Source: Alopecurus myosuroides (lineage: Eukaryota > Streptophyta > Magnoliopsida > Poales > Poaceae). From it: DNA of 64,000 nucleotides. Made by a program: the position numbers and the translations under genes. The stretch spans positions 432,888,332 to 432,952,331 of the forward strand of contig CM054059.1 in the NCBI GenBank assembly GCA_028641055.1. The letters run 5' to 3'. The notes below the pieces were generated by a model that saw only the letters and a program-made list of their open reading frames with translations, made no database searches and was not told where the DNA came from. Of the stretch, positions 9,636 through 21,073 are shown piece after piece; the first letter of the stretch is position 1, and each line of letters opens with the position of its first letter.

Positions 9636-11107
9636 TCTCCCTGATGTATCTCTATCAAAATTTCTTCTCCTTCTTCTGGCTCAACGCAGCGTTGCAGCAC
9701 GCCAGTAGGACTCCTTCTGTGCAGTACCTTATTGAGGATGGTGTAGCCCTTGGATCTTCTCTGTATTTGCCTGGCTATAACCTCGTCACTCGGCAATGTG
9801 CCATCCGTTGGAAAGGATAATATGGGCAGAGCCCAACTCGGTGTCTCCCGGATGGGAAACACTGGTTCGTCCATTTCCATTGGATCAGCTACCAAGGTTT
9901 CTTCTGAGTTGAGGGCAAGGCCCTGAGTCCCTGAGTACTCCGAAATGACCCCCTCAATGAATGGGACTGTCCCCGAGTTAGGAGGGGCACTCCCCGAGTA
10001 AGGAGGGACAGTCCCTGGGTTGCAGGCACCAGTCCCCGGGTTGGAGACGGCAGTCCCCGGGTTCTCTTTTGCAGCATTCCAATCAATCTCCATGGGAACA
10101 ACTTCCTCTCCTGGCAATGAAGGAACGAAGATAGACTCCGAGTTGGGGGATGGCTTTCTCAAATGCTCCAACGCAATCCCAGGCGGGATAAACTGCCGAG
10201 AAGACCCCAATTTGGACAGAGTATCCGCTGCATCGTTCTCAGCTCGGTGTATGTGATGAAATTCACATCCTTCAAAGAAGCCAGTCATGGTTTGCACCAG
10301 AAACCGATAAGACGCCATATTTGCATCTAGGGCATCCCAAGTGCCGGATACTTGCTGCACCACTAACTCCAAGTCGCCATAGCAGATGATACGCTGCACC
10401 CCAATCTCCTTGGCTACTCTCAAGCCATGCACCACTGCCTCATACTCTGCCACATTGTTAGATGCCTTGAAGTGAATCTGCAGCACGTACTTGAGTTGAT
10501 CTCGCTTGGGTGACGTAAGCACTACGCCAGCACTAAGGCCTTCCTTCACTTTGGAGCCATCAAAATGCATCTTCCAGAAGTTGGTTTCCGGCAAGGGAGG
10601 CTCATACTGCACCTCAGCCCAATCCACCAAGAAATGTGCCATAATTTGTGACTTGACGGCTTCACTTCTCGCGTACAAGGGAGTGTACGCGGCTAGCTCG
10701 ATTGCCCACTTGGCTACCCTGCCACTTGCATCCTTGTTGCCCATGATGTCCGAGATGGGAGCAGAACTCACCACTGTGATGGGATGCTCTTGGAAATAAT
10801 GCTTGAGCTTCTTGGCACCCAGGTACACACCGTATGTCATCTTCTGGTAGTGCGGGTAGTTCTGGTTGGAGTTGGATAGCACTTCACTGAGATAGTACAC
10901 TGGCCGCTGCACAGTCTTGCCTTCCTCTTCTCGTTCCACCACGATCACCACGCTGACTACCCGGTTGGTAGCCGCAATATAGAGCAACATTGGCTCTTTG
11001 GGTAGCGGACTTGCCAGGATGGGAGCGCTACCCAGCATGGCCTTCAGCTCCTTGAATGCCACATCAGCTTGTGGTGTCCAGACAAAGTTGTCACTCTTTT
11101 TCATCAA
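9602..11107 (-). pseudogene. RNase H region and linker of element A pol
   Basis: The 501-residue frame starts in the RT connection (FVWTPQADVAFKELK) and contains the first RNase H-like region (PMLLYIAATNRVVSVVIV to VKSQIMAHFLVDW). A second RNase H follows, with MHFDGSK, AEYEAVVHGL, CYGDLELVVQQ and ENDAADTLSK. This dual arrangement is characteristic of Tat-lineage plant elements. The linker to integrase contains a repetitive NPGT stretch encoded by a minisatellite. The frame ends in the zinc-binding region (GECGHHASS) where a frameshift breaks into integrase. RNase H would degrade the RNA strand during reverse transcription. Confidence 0.85.
9950..10070 (-). repeat. coding minisatellite in pol linker (NPGT repeats)
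   Basis: About five imperfect units of 22-24 bases built on CAGTCCCCGGGTTGGAG-like words run from about 9965 to 10062. On the minus strand they encode repeated NPGT or NSGT residues between the second RNase H and integrase. The corresponding part of element C pol has no such repeat. Confidence 0.7.
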
Positions 11108-12233
11108 CTGATAGAGAGGCCAAGGCCTTCTCGCCCATTCTGCCCAGGAAGCGGCTCAGAGAAGCCAGGCATCTGGTGAACTTCTGCACATCCTTCAGGG
11201 ATCTCGGCAAAGACATGCTCTCTATAGCTTTTATCTTTGAAGGATTGGCCTCAATGCCCCGGCTAGAAACCAAGAAACCGAGTAACTTGCCAGCCGGGAC
11301 GCCAAAGGTGCATTTAGTCGGATTCAACTTCATCCTATACTTGCGCAAGTTGGCAAAGGTTTCCTCAATATCACTAAGCAGAGTATGTGTTTTACTCGTT
11401 TTGATGACAATGTCATCTACGTGCACCTGCACATTCTTGCCAATTTTGTCATGCAAGCATTTCTGCATGCATCTCTGATCGGTAGCCCCAGCATTCCGCA
11501 ACCCAAAGCACATGAGACGATAGCAATAAGCCCCGTACGGGGTAATAAAGGAAGTTTTTATTTGATCATCCGGGTTGAGAGCTATCTGATGGAACCCAAA
11601 GTAGTCATCAATGAAAGACAAAAGCTCACAACCGGCAGTGGAATCAATCACCTGATCTATGCGGGGTAGCGGGAATGGATCCTTGGGGCAGGCCTTGTTC
11701 AGGTCGGTGTAGTCCACGCACATACGCCATGCAGTATCGGCCTTGGGGTCCTCCTTCTTCTTCTCAACCATCACCGGGTTGACTAACCAATCCGGATGCA
11801 ATACCTCCATGATAAAGTTGCTTATCAGCAACTTGGTGATCTGATCACCGATAGCTTTCCTCCTCTCATCACCAAAACGGCGCATAGCCTGCTTGATTAT
11901 CTTGGCGTCAGGACGCACATGTAGCGAGTGCTCAACCAACTCCCTCGGGACACCCGGAAGATCCTCATTGGACCACGCAAAGACGTCCCGATTCTCACGG
12001 AGGAAGTGGATGACCTCGCTTTCCTATTTCTCTCCCAACCCGACGCCAATGATGCCAACACGGTCTGGGAACTCAGGATCGACCTGGACCTTCTTTGTCT
12101 CCTGGGACGCCTGGAACGCAGTTCCATACTATGAACTCGGCATACCAGGCGCACCACCTCGCGCTGCTTGCTCCAAAGCCACCACCTCGTGCATCTTCTT
12201 CTTCTAGGCCGCAATGACCATAGATTCCGCCAG
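11091..12233 (-). pseudogene. reverse transcriptase of element A
   Basis: The frame 11091-11939 holds the RT core: EHSLHV near the start, then WRMCVDYTDLNKACPKDPF, LPRIDQVID, the FHQI box and LMCFGLRNAGAT. The catalytic motif reads VHVDDIVIK where element C has AYVDDVVIK, so the active-site tyrosine is replaced by histidine. FIDDYFGFHQI replaces the FLDAYSGYHQI of element C. Sequence 11940-12233, between this frame and the protease frame, keeps homology to the protease-RT spacer in other frames. RT would copy element RNA into cDNA. This copy is inactive by substitution and frameshift. Confidence 0.85.
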
Positions 12234-12910
12234 CTAAGAACTAGCAGAGGCACACTCCAAGGAACGCTTGTAATCTCCCGCAGTGGTCATGACACCATTG
12301 GGACCAGGTAGCTTCATCTTCAGGTAAGCAGCATGGGTCGAGGCCATGAACTTGGTGAGGGCAGGCCTACCGGGTAGAGCATGGTAGGGGCTCTGAAGAT
12401 CAACAACCTCGAACTGGATGCACTCGGTGCGGCAGTTCTCCCTGGTGCCGAATAGGACATCTATCCAGATGCGGACGATTGGAGCACAAGACACTCCTGG
12501 CACAATTCCGTGGAATGTGGTCCTGCTGGGTAGCAGCATGTTCTCGGCAAGGCCAAGCTTCTCCAGTGTATCCCGGTACATGATGTTGATGCTGCTGCCG
12601 TTATCAATCAGCACTTTGCTGAACCTGACATTCTTCTGGGTTCCCAAGAAAGTGGGATCCACCACCAATGCGTAGGTACCCGGATTAGGCATCACCTTGG
12701 GGTGATCAGACTTGGACCAAGTAACCTCTTGGTCGCACCAGTGCAGGTAGTGAGGCACAGCCGGGATCACTGCATTTACCTCCATCGCGCGCCTGCGCTG
12801 TGACTGCTTGTCGTTTGGCTCGGTGGTGAAGATCATGTAGCTCTCATGGTACTCCTGGTACTGGTTGCGGTCTCCACCATCATTGTTGCCGTTGTTGTTG
12901 TTGTTGTTCC

Positions 12911-12971
<61 letters not shown>

Positions 12972-15203
12972 GCGGTTGTTGTTGTTGTTGTTGTAGTTGC
13001 AGTTGCGGTTGTTGTTGTTGTTGTAGTTGCGGTTGGCTCCCTGAGCCACTTGGTTCACATTCTCCCTTCTCGGATTGGCTGCTCGCCTGGGAGCAGCTGC
13101 CCGAATAGGCCGCACATCGGCATTCGCAACCAGCAGAGGAGGAGGAGGGGACATGTCTTCACTCTTGATGTGGTCCAAACAGCTGCACTGCCGGGTAGTG
13201 TGGTTGGCTGGCCTACTCGAATACCGAGTATGGAAGCTGCATGGCCCAACCTTCATGTTCTCAAAGATGAAAATAGGATCCGGGTTGCCGCTACCCTGCT
13301 GGGGAGAGTTGTATGGTTTCTTGATGCCTTGGCCCTGGTTCTGGTTTTGCCCGTATTGGGCTCCAGCAGTTTTTTGCCTTTGGCTACTCCCAGCAGTCGT
13401 GGTCACAGCATTCACCTCCTCGGGATCATACCGAGTATCTATGCGGGCACCTCTGCGCTTGTTGCGGAACTCATGTCGTCTGCTGCCATCATGGTGCTTC
13501 CTTCTCGGCTCAGGAGAATCGAGCAGAGGCTGAGTAGGGTCACCGAGTGCATACATATCTGCAATTTTGATTGTCTCAGTGAGCGTACTAGGCATCTCTC
13601 GCTGCAGCCTCTGCCACAATATGCTGCCATGCCTGTAGCCCTGAGAAAACCAGGTAATGGCCTGGGCCTCATTCACACCTTCACAGGTGTTCCTCAAAGT
13701 GCTCCACCGAGTAAGGTATTCTCGGTCAGTCTCCTCTTCTTGCTGCTTGCAAGCGGACAGTTGCTGCGGCCTATTCGGCCTCTTGTACGTACTGGTGAAG
13801 TTGCTGATGAAGGCTTCCGAGAAGTCCAACCAGCAGTTGATGCTGTCCTTGGGCAGGTTATTGAGCCAAGTCCGAGCAGGGCCCTCTAGAATCTGTGGAA
13901 CATACCGCACAACCCATCTTCGGTTGCCGCCTGCAATGTGCACAACGATAATATAGTCACTTAGCCAGTCTTCCGGCTTGGTGCTGCCATCATAGCACTT
14001 GGTCCCTCTAGCCAGCTGAAAATGGTTCACGGACGGCTCCTCCATGATGCGGCGGCCAAAGCACTCTGGGCCGGGTGGCCCCCTCGTCTCGAGCTGCGCA
14101 GACCGATTGATCTGGTCCAGCTTGTACCTTGCATCAGTGGGCTCCAGCATCCGGTCACCGAGGCGGTCAGTGACGTCTCTTGGATCTGCGTACCCGGCTA
14201 GCCCCATCGCCGAGTACCCGTCGTCGTAGCGGTCCTGCTGCACAGCTGCGGGTTGCACAGCCGGGTTGGCTGCTACCACAACTACTTGCGGCTGCACAGC
14301 TGCCCGCGGCTGCACCCTTTGCTGAGTAGGCTGAGCGGCATGACGCCGAGAAGTGCTTAGTCGGTTTCCTCCTTGCTCCTTGCTGTGAGCTTTAGTGGCT
14401 TGATAGCCTGCTCCTATAGAGTTGTGTTTATGGCCGGGCTGCCGCTCTACAGCGTGCTGTTTTGCAACGACAGCCGGGTCGTACACCTGCATCTGTTTAT
14501 GTCTCCCAGAGGTCACACTCTGGGCTCTATTGCCACCGGGAAGCGGTGATGACGCCTGATCCAAAGATCTCATCCCATGCGAATGAACAACATGGGAAGC
14601 ACCAGCACCCGGATTGGTTTTCCGGAACTCCTCGTTCTGCCTGCCATCCTCTAGCACTAGCTCGTTGAGTCTATCCTGCTGCCTAGCGCACGCGTCGCCA
14701 GTGAGATGCGGCGACTCTGCAGCAACTGCCTCTGCGGCCCTAAGAGTTTTGGCGGGGATGCTGTATCTGGGCCTATTTGCAGTGGTCAAACTAGCAGAGA
14801 GGCTAGCAGCCCTACCATCTCTAGCCAACTCCTCGCCTAAGTTGTGACGAGTAACACCTATCTTGCTAGGCAGCCTAGAAATCGGAGTAAAACCGTGCGC
14901 ACGGTTGTACTCAATCTGGTCTAGGTTAAGCTCAAGCCTAACCTTTTCCAGTGCGTCTGACTCGACGAGTAGCGCCTGACGCTGCTGCTCGAGTTGCGCC
15001 TTCAAGGCGGCGAGTTCCGCCTCGTTGGGACGTGGCATGCCCAGCTGCACGGTGGCTTCACCGCGAGCAGCCAGTATAGCCGCTGACGTGGAAGGAGGCA
15101 CATAACCCGGAATGTTCTGGGGCATGTCGTAGGGCTTGTGAACCCTTGCACCAACAGGGTTCCTCGATGACGCCAGCGATAGCGGCCGCGCCTTTCCCGG
15201 CAT
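12234..15203 (-). pseudogene. gag-protease of element A
   Basis: This is a 989-residue frame. The N-terminal third has a Gln/Glu/Leu-rich coiled-coil-like stretch (ELAALKAQLEQQRQALL) and low-complexity linkers. The capsid-type Retrotrans_gag region lies roughly at residues 395-560 (FQLARGTKCYDGSTKPEDWL to QREMPSTLTETIKIADMYA). A long Asn-rich tract follows at residues 720-770, then the protease segment with VLIDNGSSINIMY. The true gag N terminus lies further upstream (translation from about 15530, GPAAALAEVHIRTGP) in another frame, so gag is frameshifted near 15160. Gag would form the particle and the protease would process gag-pol. Confidence 0.8.
12885..13035 (-). repeat. (GTT/AAC)n trinucleotide repeat coding poly-asparagine
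   Basis: About 150 bases of near-perfect GTT repeat on the plus strand read as a long Asn run in gag of element A on the minus strand. Element B has a shorter, more interrupted version at 17290-17370. The plus-strand ORF at 12846-13889 with poly-valine is its shadow. Confidence 0.9.
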
Positions 15204-15530
15204 CGATAGCCGGGCCCGTCATCATCACCTCCACGCTGTCCGCAGAGCAGCCAGTTGGCTTCCCGCGGGCAGCGAGTACAGCAGGAGGATCTTCTGTGAC
15301 GAGCACCACCTCCGGGAACTCGCGGATGACGGTGGTGGCGACGTAGACCAGGTGCGTGCCGAAGGAGAGCACCGAGCCACCTGCAGGCATGGGCCTGCCG
15401 CCGAAATCTCCGGCGTTGTCGGAGACGAAGTCGAAGGAGCCGAATCTGTGGACAAGGCCATAGACCACGCGCTCCCCTGAAGCTGAAATCGGTCCTGTCC
15501 GAATGTGAACCTCAGCCAGCGCCGCTGCTG

Positions 15531-15550
15531 GCCCCACGGTGGGCGCCAAC
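15531..15550 (-). other. primer-binding-like site of element A
   Basis: Directly after the 5' LTR end (CCACGACA on the minus strand) the sequence reads GT, then TGGCGCCCACCGTGGGG. The TGGCGCC start is typical of non-methionine tRNA primer sites in Tat-lineage elements. Element C has the same site with one change, and B a slightly damaged form. Confidence 0.7.
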
Positions 15551-16418
15551 TGTCGTGGTGTGGAGAAGGCAGATGCCATGGGATGGCTAAAGTTGGGACC
15601 GATGGACGCTGGGGGTATCCGGGGAGGGATCGCACGGCGAGTAGCCGCGCTCAAGAAACACTGCAAACAACACAATCTACCAAGGTTCGGGGCCCTCGTG
15701 TGGAGGTAACACCCCTACTCCTGCCTATCTCTCTGTATGTATGATCTCCGAGTAGCCACAGTACAACTTTGCCTCTCAGCCGAGTAGCCACTCGGCAGTT
15801 CTCTCTAGCTCTAGTGATGTCTCTAGCAATAAATGCGAAGTGAGGCAACATCCCTTGCGCAGGAGGGGGCAGGGCACCTTATATACTGGTGCTCAGCCGA
15901 ATAAAGAACGAATAGAAAGTACAGTGATGTGACTTAAGCACTGTGACGTGAGAACGCTTCCGGGATCTCGCGCTGAGAAGCCGCCGCGCCGTACGGCTGA
16001 CAGGTCTTGTCCACTCTGTCAGCCTCACAGCGTAGATCCCCATCATGTCCTGTCCCCTCCGTCCTTGACAAGACAAGACGGCTGCCTAACTCTCTGTCAC
16101 CACCCGCGTCACGGATGATCACAAACCTAGTAAGTTGAACCGCACGCCGGTACGGACGCAGGATACGCGGGATCCCTTGTCAGAACGGCTCCATTGACTT
16201 CTGGTCCGAGTAGGCTTGCTGTCCATCTACTCGGATCACAACTTCTTTACTCGGACGAATATAATCTTTCCTCAATATCTTCTCTTGGCCTTCAGTGATT
16301 ATGTCCGGATAGAACCTACCGGGTAGCAGGTACCCGGGTTGCCGTCTACCCGGTAAACAACACCTTGACCTGCACTTTAACACTTTGCCTTACCTCTACT
16401 TGGGGGTAATCCCCGACA
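15551..16418 (-). repeat. 5' LTR of element A (868 bp)
   Basis: On the minus strand it begins TGTCGGGGATTACCCCC and ends CCACGACA next to the primer-binding-like site. It is clearly related to the LTR of element B (19925-20768); shared words include GGTTCGGGGCCCTCGTGTGG. No second LTR of A is present. Confidence 0.85.
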
Positions 16419-17274
16419 GTCATCGAACCTTAAGTGTGTCACCCTACGGTTCACGAATAAGATAGACATGATCGAGACTCCTCTCCGATCAATAATCAAC
16501 AACGAGATCTGGAGATCCGTGATGACTCCTATATATTCAACGATGACTCTCGTGATCGTGTGAACCATCAACATCGTGACTAATTCCCTTTGTGTCGCGA
16601 TATTTTACTTGTCCGAGATTCGATCATTGGTATCAACCATACCTTGTTCAATCTTGTTACCGGCAAGTACTTGTTTCTCGTTCCCATGATATAACATCCT
16701 TGTGATCCTATCACGTGCTTGCAAGCGGTGTCGATGTGATATCACCGAGAGGGCCCAGAGTATATCTCTCGGTCATTTTGGATGGACAAATCCCACTCTT
16801 GATCCATGATACTCAAATAATACTTTCTGAATACCTAACGGTACCTTTATAGTCACCCTGTTACGGTGTGACGTTTGATGACATCAAAGCACCCTTCCGG
16901 TATCAATGATTGACATGATCTCATGGTCTAAGGAATAAGTTACTTCGTATGTTTGATATATCAATGTAAACTTAATGACTTGATCGCATTGCTATATTCA
17001 CTTTGGGTATATGTTCATCACATCATTCTTCTAATGACATGACCCCGTTATTAACAACATAAAATGTTCATGATCAGGAAACCTTGATCATCTATTAATC
17101 AACGCACTAGTTAAAAGGGAGGCTTTACTAGGAACCATTGTTTGTTTATTAAACACACATGTATCAACGTTTCCGGTTAATACAATTCTAGCATGAGAAA
17201 TAAACCTTCATCATAAACAAGGAATAAGATAATAACCATTTTATTATTGCCTCTCGGGCATATTCCCTTCAACA
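16419..17274 (-). mobile_element. copia-type LTR, one end, cut by element A
   Basis: On the minus strand the LTR starts TGTTGAAGGGAATATGCCC at 17274, then GAGAGGCAATAATAAAATGG. This resembles a common grass copia LTR start (TGTTGGAAATATGCCCTAG). It runs 856 bases and stops exactly at the outer end of element A's LTR. The rest of the LTR is missing in the window because A is truncated on its far side. No coding sequence. Confidence 0.7.
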
Positions 17275-19924
17275 ATGCCATGGAACGTGGTCCGGCAGGG
17301 CAACAGCTGTTGTTGCGATTGTTGTTGTTGCGGTTGTTGTTGCGGGTGTAGTAGTTGCAGCTGTTGTTGCGATTGTTGTTCTTTCTGGCCCCCTGGGCCA
17401 CTTGGTTCACATTCTCTCTTCGCCGGTTCTCGGCCGGTCTAGGAGCATCTGCCCGAATGGGCTGCACATTGGAACCTGGAGCCGGAAGCGGAGGAGGGGG
17501 AGGAAGTTGGCCAAAGCCCTCACTCTTGATCCGGTCCCACCAGCTGCACTGCCGAGTAGTGTGATTGGCCGGCCTGCTCGAATGCCGAGTGTGAAAACTG
17601 CATGGTCCATCCATCATGGTCTCAAAGATAAATCTCTGAGCAGCATCACTGGACTCCTGGGGGGCATTGTACTGTTGAGGAGCATTGTACCGCTTCTTGA
17701 ATTTCTGGCCCTGATTCTGGTTTTGCCCATACTGGGGCCCAGCAGTTTTTTGCATGTGGCTGCTCCCGGCAGCAGCAGGATCTTGGTTCACAGCAGCTAC
17801 ATGCTCTCATCCATATCGGATATCAGGACGATCATCCCTTCTCTTGTTGTGGAAATCTTGGCGGTCATTACGTCGGGCTCCATCATTGTTTCTTCTCTTC
17901 GGCTCGAAAGAATCAAGCAGAGGTTGAGTTGGGTCACCGAGAGGATACATATCTGCAATCTTGATTGTCTCGGCGAGCATACTCGGCATCTCCCTCTGAA
18001 GTTTCTGCCATAGCATGCTGCCATGCCGACATCCTTGAGCAAACCAGGCAATGGCTTGTGACTCATTCACATCCTCACAGGTGTTCCTCAGTTTGCTCCA
18101 CTGAGTAAGGTACTCCCTGTCAGTTTCTTCTTCCCTCTGCTTGCACGCAGAGAGCTGCTGCAGCCTATTCGGCCTCTTGTAAGTGCTGGTGAAGTTGCTG
18201 ATGAAGGCTTCCGAGCAGTCGACCCAGCAGTTGACGTTGTATCTCGGAAAATTGTTGACCCAGAGCCTGGCTGGGCCCTCCAACATATAGGGCACGTACC
18301 TCATAGCCCATCTTCGGTTACTGCCGACAATGTGTACATCAGTATCGTAATCATTCAACCAATCATATGGCTTGGTGCTTCCATCATAGGTCTTGGTCCC
18401 TCTTGCCAGCTGGAACTTGGGCACAGTCGGCTCTCCCATGATTCTGGGACCAAAGCAGTTCGGTCCAGGCGGTCCCCGGGCTTCTATCTCTTCAGATAGG
18501 TAGATCATGTCCAACTTGTATCTTACATCACTTGGCTGCAGCACCCTCGCTCCTACCCGAGCTTCAACATCTCTTGGGTCGGCGTACCCAGCTTGGTCCA
18601 TTTCCGAGTACCCGTCGTTGTAGCGGTCTTGGTGCACATGACCAGGTTGAGCAACCGGGTTGACCACTACAGCAACGGCTTGTGGCTGAACAGCAGGCAG
18701 AGCCGGGTTGGTAGCCTGATTCCGAGATGGACTATCTCGGTTGCCTCCTTGCCCCTCTTGATGAACTCGGGCGGCCTGATGGCCGGTACCTGCAGCGATG
18801 TGTTTTTGACCGGGTTGCTGCTCTACAACGTGTTGTTTTCCGGCGACAACCGGATCGTACACCTGCATCTTCTTATTCTTCCCGGAGTTCACACTCCGAG
18901 CCCTCTCACCACCAGGAAGCGGTGACGAGGCATGTCCTACGGATCTTTCCCCATGTGACTGAACAACATGGGACGCACCAGCTCCCGGATTTGCTTGCCG
19001 GAAAGCCTTATTCTGCCTGCCACCTTCAAGAACTAGCTCATTGAGTCGGTCCTGTTTCCTAGCGCGAGCCTCACTAGATAAGTGCAGCAGCTCGGCTGCA
19101 ACTGCCTCAGCGGATCTAAGTGTTTTGGCATGAGAGCTATATTTTGGCCTACTAGCCAAGGTCATACTAGCAGATTTGCTAGCAGTTCTACCATCTCTAA
19201 CTAGTTCGGAACCTAGGTTGCAACGAATAATCCCTATCTTGCTAGGATTTCTAGCAACAGGAGTAAAGCCATGTGCTCTATTGTACTCATTTTGATCAAG
19301 GTTGAGCTCAAGCCTAACCTTTTCCAGTTCCTGGGCCTCCAGGAGCAAGACCTAGTGCTGCTGCTCGAGCTACACCCTCACCACCGCCGGATCCGCATCT
19401 GTGGCGAGAGGCATGCCCAGATTCTCGACGACACCGGCGAGAGGTGACGGTATCGCTGTCGATGTAGAAGGAGCCTTGTAGCCCGGTTGGTTCTGGGGAT
19501 TGTCGTAAGGCTTGTGGCCCTGACGAGCAGCCAGCTCATCGATGACTTCGGGTGCAGTGGGCTTGCCTTTCTTGGCAGCAATAGTCAGGCCACTCATTAT
19601 CACCTCCGCGCTGCCCGCAGAGCTAGCGCTGGGCCGCCCGCGGACGGCGAGAACGGCAGGAGGGTCATCAGCAACTAGCACCACCTTGGGGTACTCGCGG
19701 ATGACGGTGGTGGCGACGTACACCAGATGCGCGCCGAAGGAGAGGACAGAGCCGCCTGCAGGCACGAGCCTGTCGCATAAATCACCAGCGTTGTCGGTGA
19801 CGAAGTAGAGGGAGCCGAATCTGTGGACAAGGCCACAAACCACGCGCTTCCCCGAACAAGAAACGGGTCCTGTCCGGATATGCACCCCAACCAGCGCAGC
19901 TGCTGGCCCCACGGTGGGGCCAAC
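17275..19924 (-). pseudogene. gag of element B with three in-frame stops
   Basis: From just after the primer site the reading frame is continuous (GPAAALVGVHIRTGP onward). It is broken only by stop codons at about 19370-19372 (TAG), 19352-19354 (TAG) and 17807-17809 (TGA). The N-terminal domain (19912-19370) is the part frameshifted in A. The capsid region lies at roughly 18440-17960 (FQLARGTKTYDGSTKPYDW to REMPSMLAETIKIADMYP). An Asn/Arg-rich tract follows at 17290-17400. A deletion then joins the tract to a protease-region word (CCATGGAACGTGGTCC) that in A lies about 370 bases further on. Confidence 0.8.
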
Positions 19925-20768
19925 TATCGCAGTGAGGTAAAGACAGATGCCATGAGATGGCTAATGTTTGGGGCTGATGGACGCTGTAGGTATCCGGGGA
20001 GGGATCGCACGCCTAAGTGGCGCGCTCAGAACACTGCAAACACAACAATCTACCCAGGTTCGGGGCCCTCGTGTGGAGGTAACACCCGTACTCCTGCCTC
20101 TCTGTGTGTATAATGGTATGCCGAGTACAAGAGTTCCTCTCTCTCTCTCTCTCTCTGTATCTTTCTCTCTGTGCGTAGCAATGCCTCTAAGATCAATCCA
20201 GCTATCGCCCGACCCTCACGGAGGAGGGGGAAGGCCACCTTATATATGGGTGCCCACCCACTATTCTATGAATAGAAGTACTGACTAGACAACTCCACTG
20301 TGCAGCGGCGCACGCCTCCGTGTCTTCGCTGACAGTGTCGCCAAAAGTCTTCGCGGTAGGTTGCTGACATGTCTTGTCCCCCTTGTCAGAGACAGGACTT
20401 GACACCGCCCATAATGTACTGCACCCACGTCTGGATAGAGATTACCACATACCTAGAAAGTTGAACCGCACGCCAGTACGACCCCTGGATACGCGAGATT
20501 CACCTTAACGGCTCCATTGACTTTGCCTCCGAGTAGAACTACTGCCTCTATCTGGATCACCCAAGTGCTACTCGGTTGACCCAGACAGATACGTGAATCT
20601 TCCCTTGGCCTGTTGTTCTTCCTGCCAGATAGACCCGACCGGATACCAACCTATCCGGATACCAGCCTACCCGGCCCATACCAACTCGGTACGTACGAAC
20701 TCGGTAAATAGTACCTTGAACTCCATTTCTCACCTGCCTTACCCCTACTCGGGGGTGGCCCCCCGACA
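19925..20768 (-). repeat. 5' LTR of element B (844 bp)
   Basis: On the minus strand it begins TGTCGGGGGGCCACCCCCG and ends at CTGCGATAG next to the altered primer site. A short CT microsatellite (about 20137-20156) lies inside. It is related to the element A LTR with many differences, so A and B are separate insertions. Confidence 0.8.
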
Positions 20769-21073
20769 CTCGGCTCTCGGGGGCTACACTATTTCAGTTT
20801 AAGTCCCAATGGTTAAATACAAACGACGAACAAGTCCCGGTTTGCAATGATATTATGAACCGACACTTGGGGGCTACAACTATTCAGCTTAAAAATTAAA
20901 TGGTAAATCTCCAAGTATATATTACAAATATAAACTAGAAGATTGAGGGCTAAATGTTATGCACATTAAGGTTACCTCATATTTTTGCTTCAAAAACTCT
21001 ATAATACCATCGGCGCAGCGCCGATTCTCAGAAAGCTCTTGAGCTAACGTGTCAAAACTTTGGACTTCAATGT

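Larger units (their letters stand above)
5638..16418 (-). mobile_element. Tat-type Ty3/gypsy element A, 3' truncated
   Basis: In minus orientation the order is 5' LTR (16418-15551), primer-binding-like site beginning TGGCGCC, gag-protease, reverse transcriptase, RNase H, integrase, and then a gene on the opposite strand (5638-7929). The 3' LTR is absent because the element stops at about 5638 inside the antisense gene. A second RNase H-like domain after the RT connection, together with an antisense extra gene, is known for the plant Tat lineage. Many frameshifts and an altered RT active site show it is old. It interrupts a copia LTR on its right (16419). Confidence 0.85.
17275..20768 (-). mobile_element. 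Tat-type gypsy element B, 5' part
   Basis: The minus-strand order is 5' LTR (20768-19925), damaged primer site, then gag (19912-17275). It is the same broad family as A, with closely alignable gag and LTR. It is interrupted at 17274 by the copia LTR. Pol is absent apart from about 25 bases of protease region (17276-17310) joined to the gag Asn-rich tract by an internal deletion. The right edge abuts element D. Confidence 0.8.

Noticed and set aside
12846..13889. 347-codon plus-strand ORF with a poly-valine run
   Set aside because: Complement of the poly-asparagine gag repeat and gag frame of element A.
20127..20157. CT-rich run as a regulatory element
   Set aside because: Simple microsatellite inside the element B LTR, without conservation in A.
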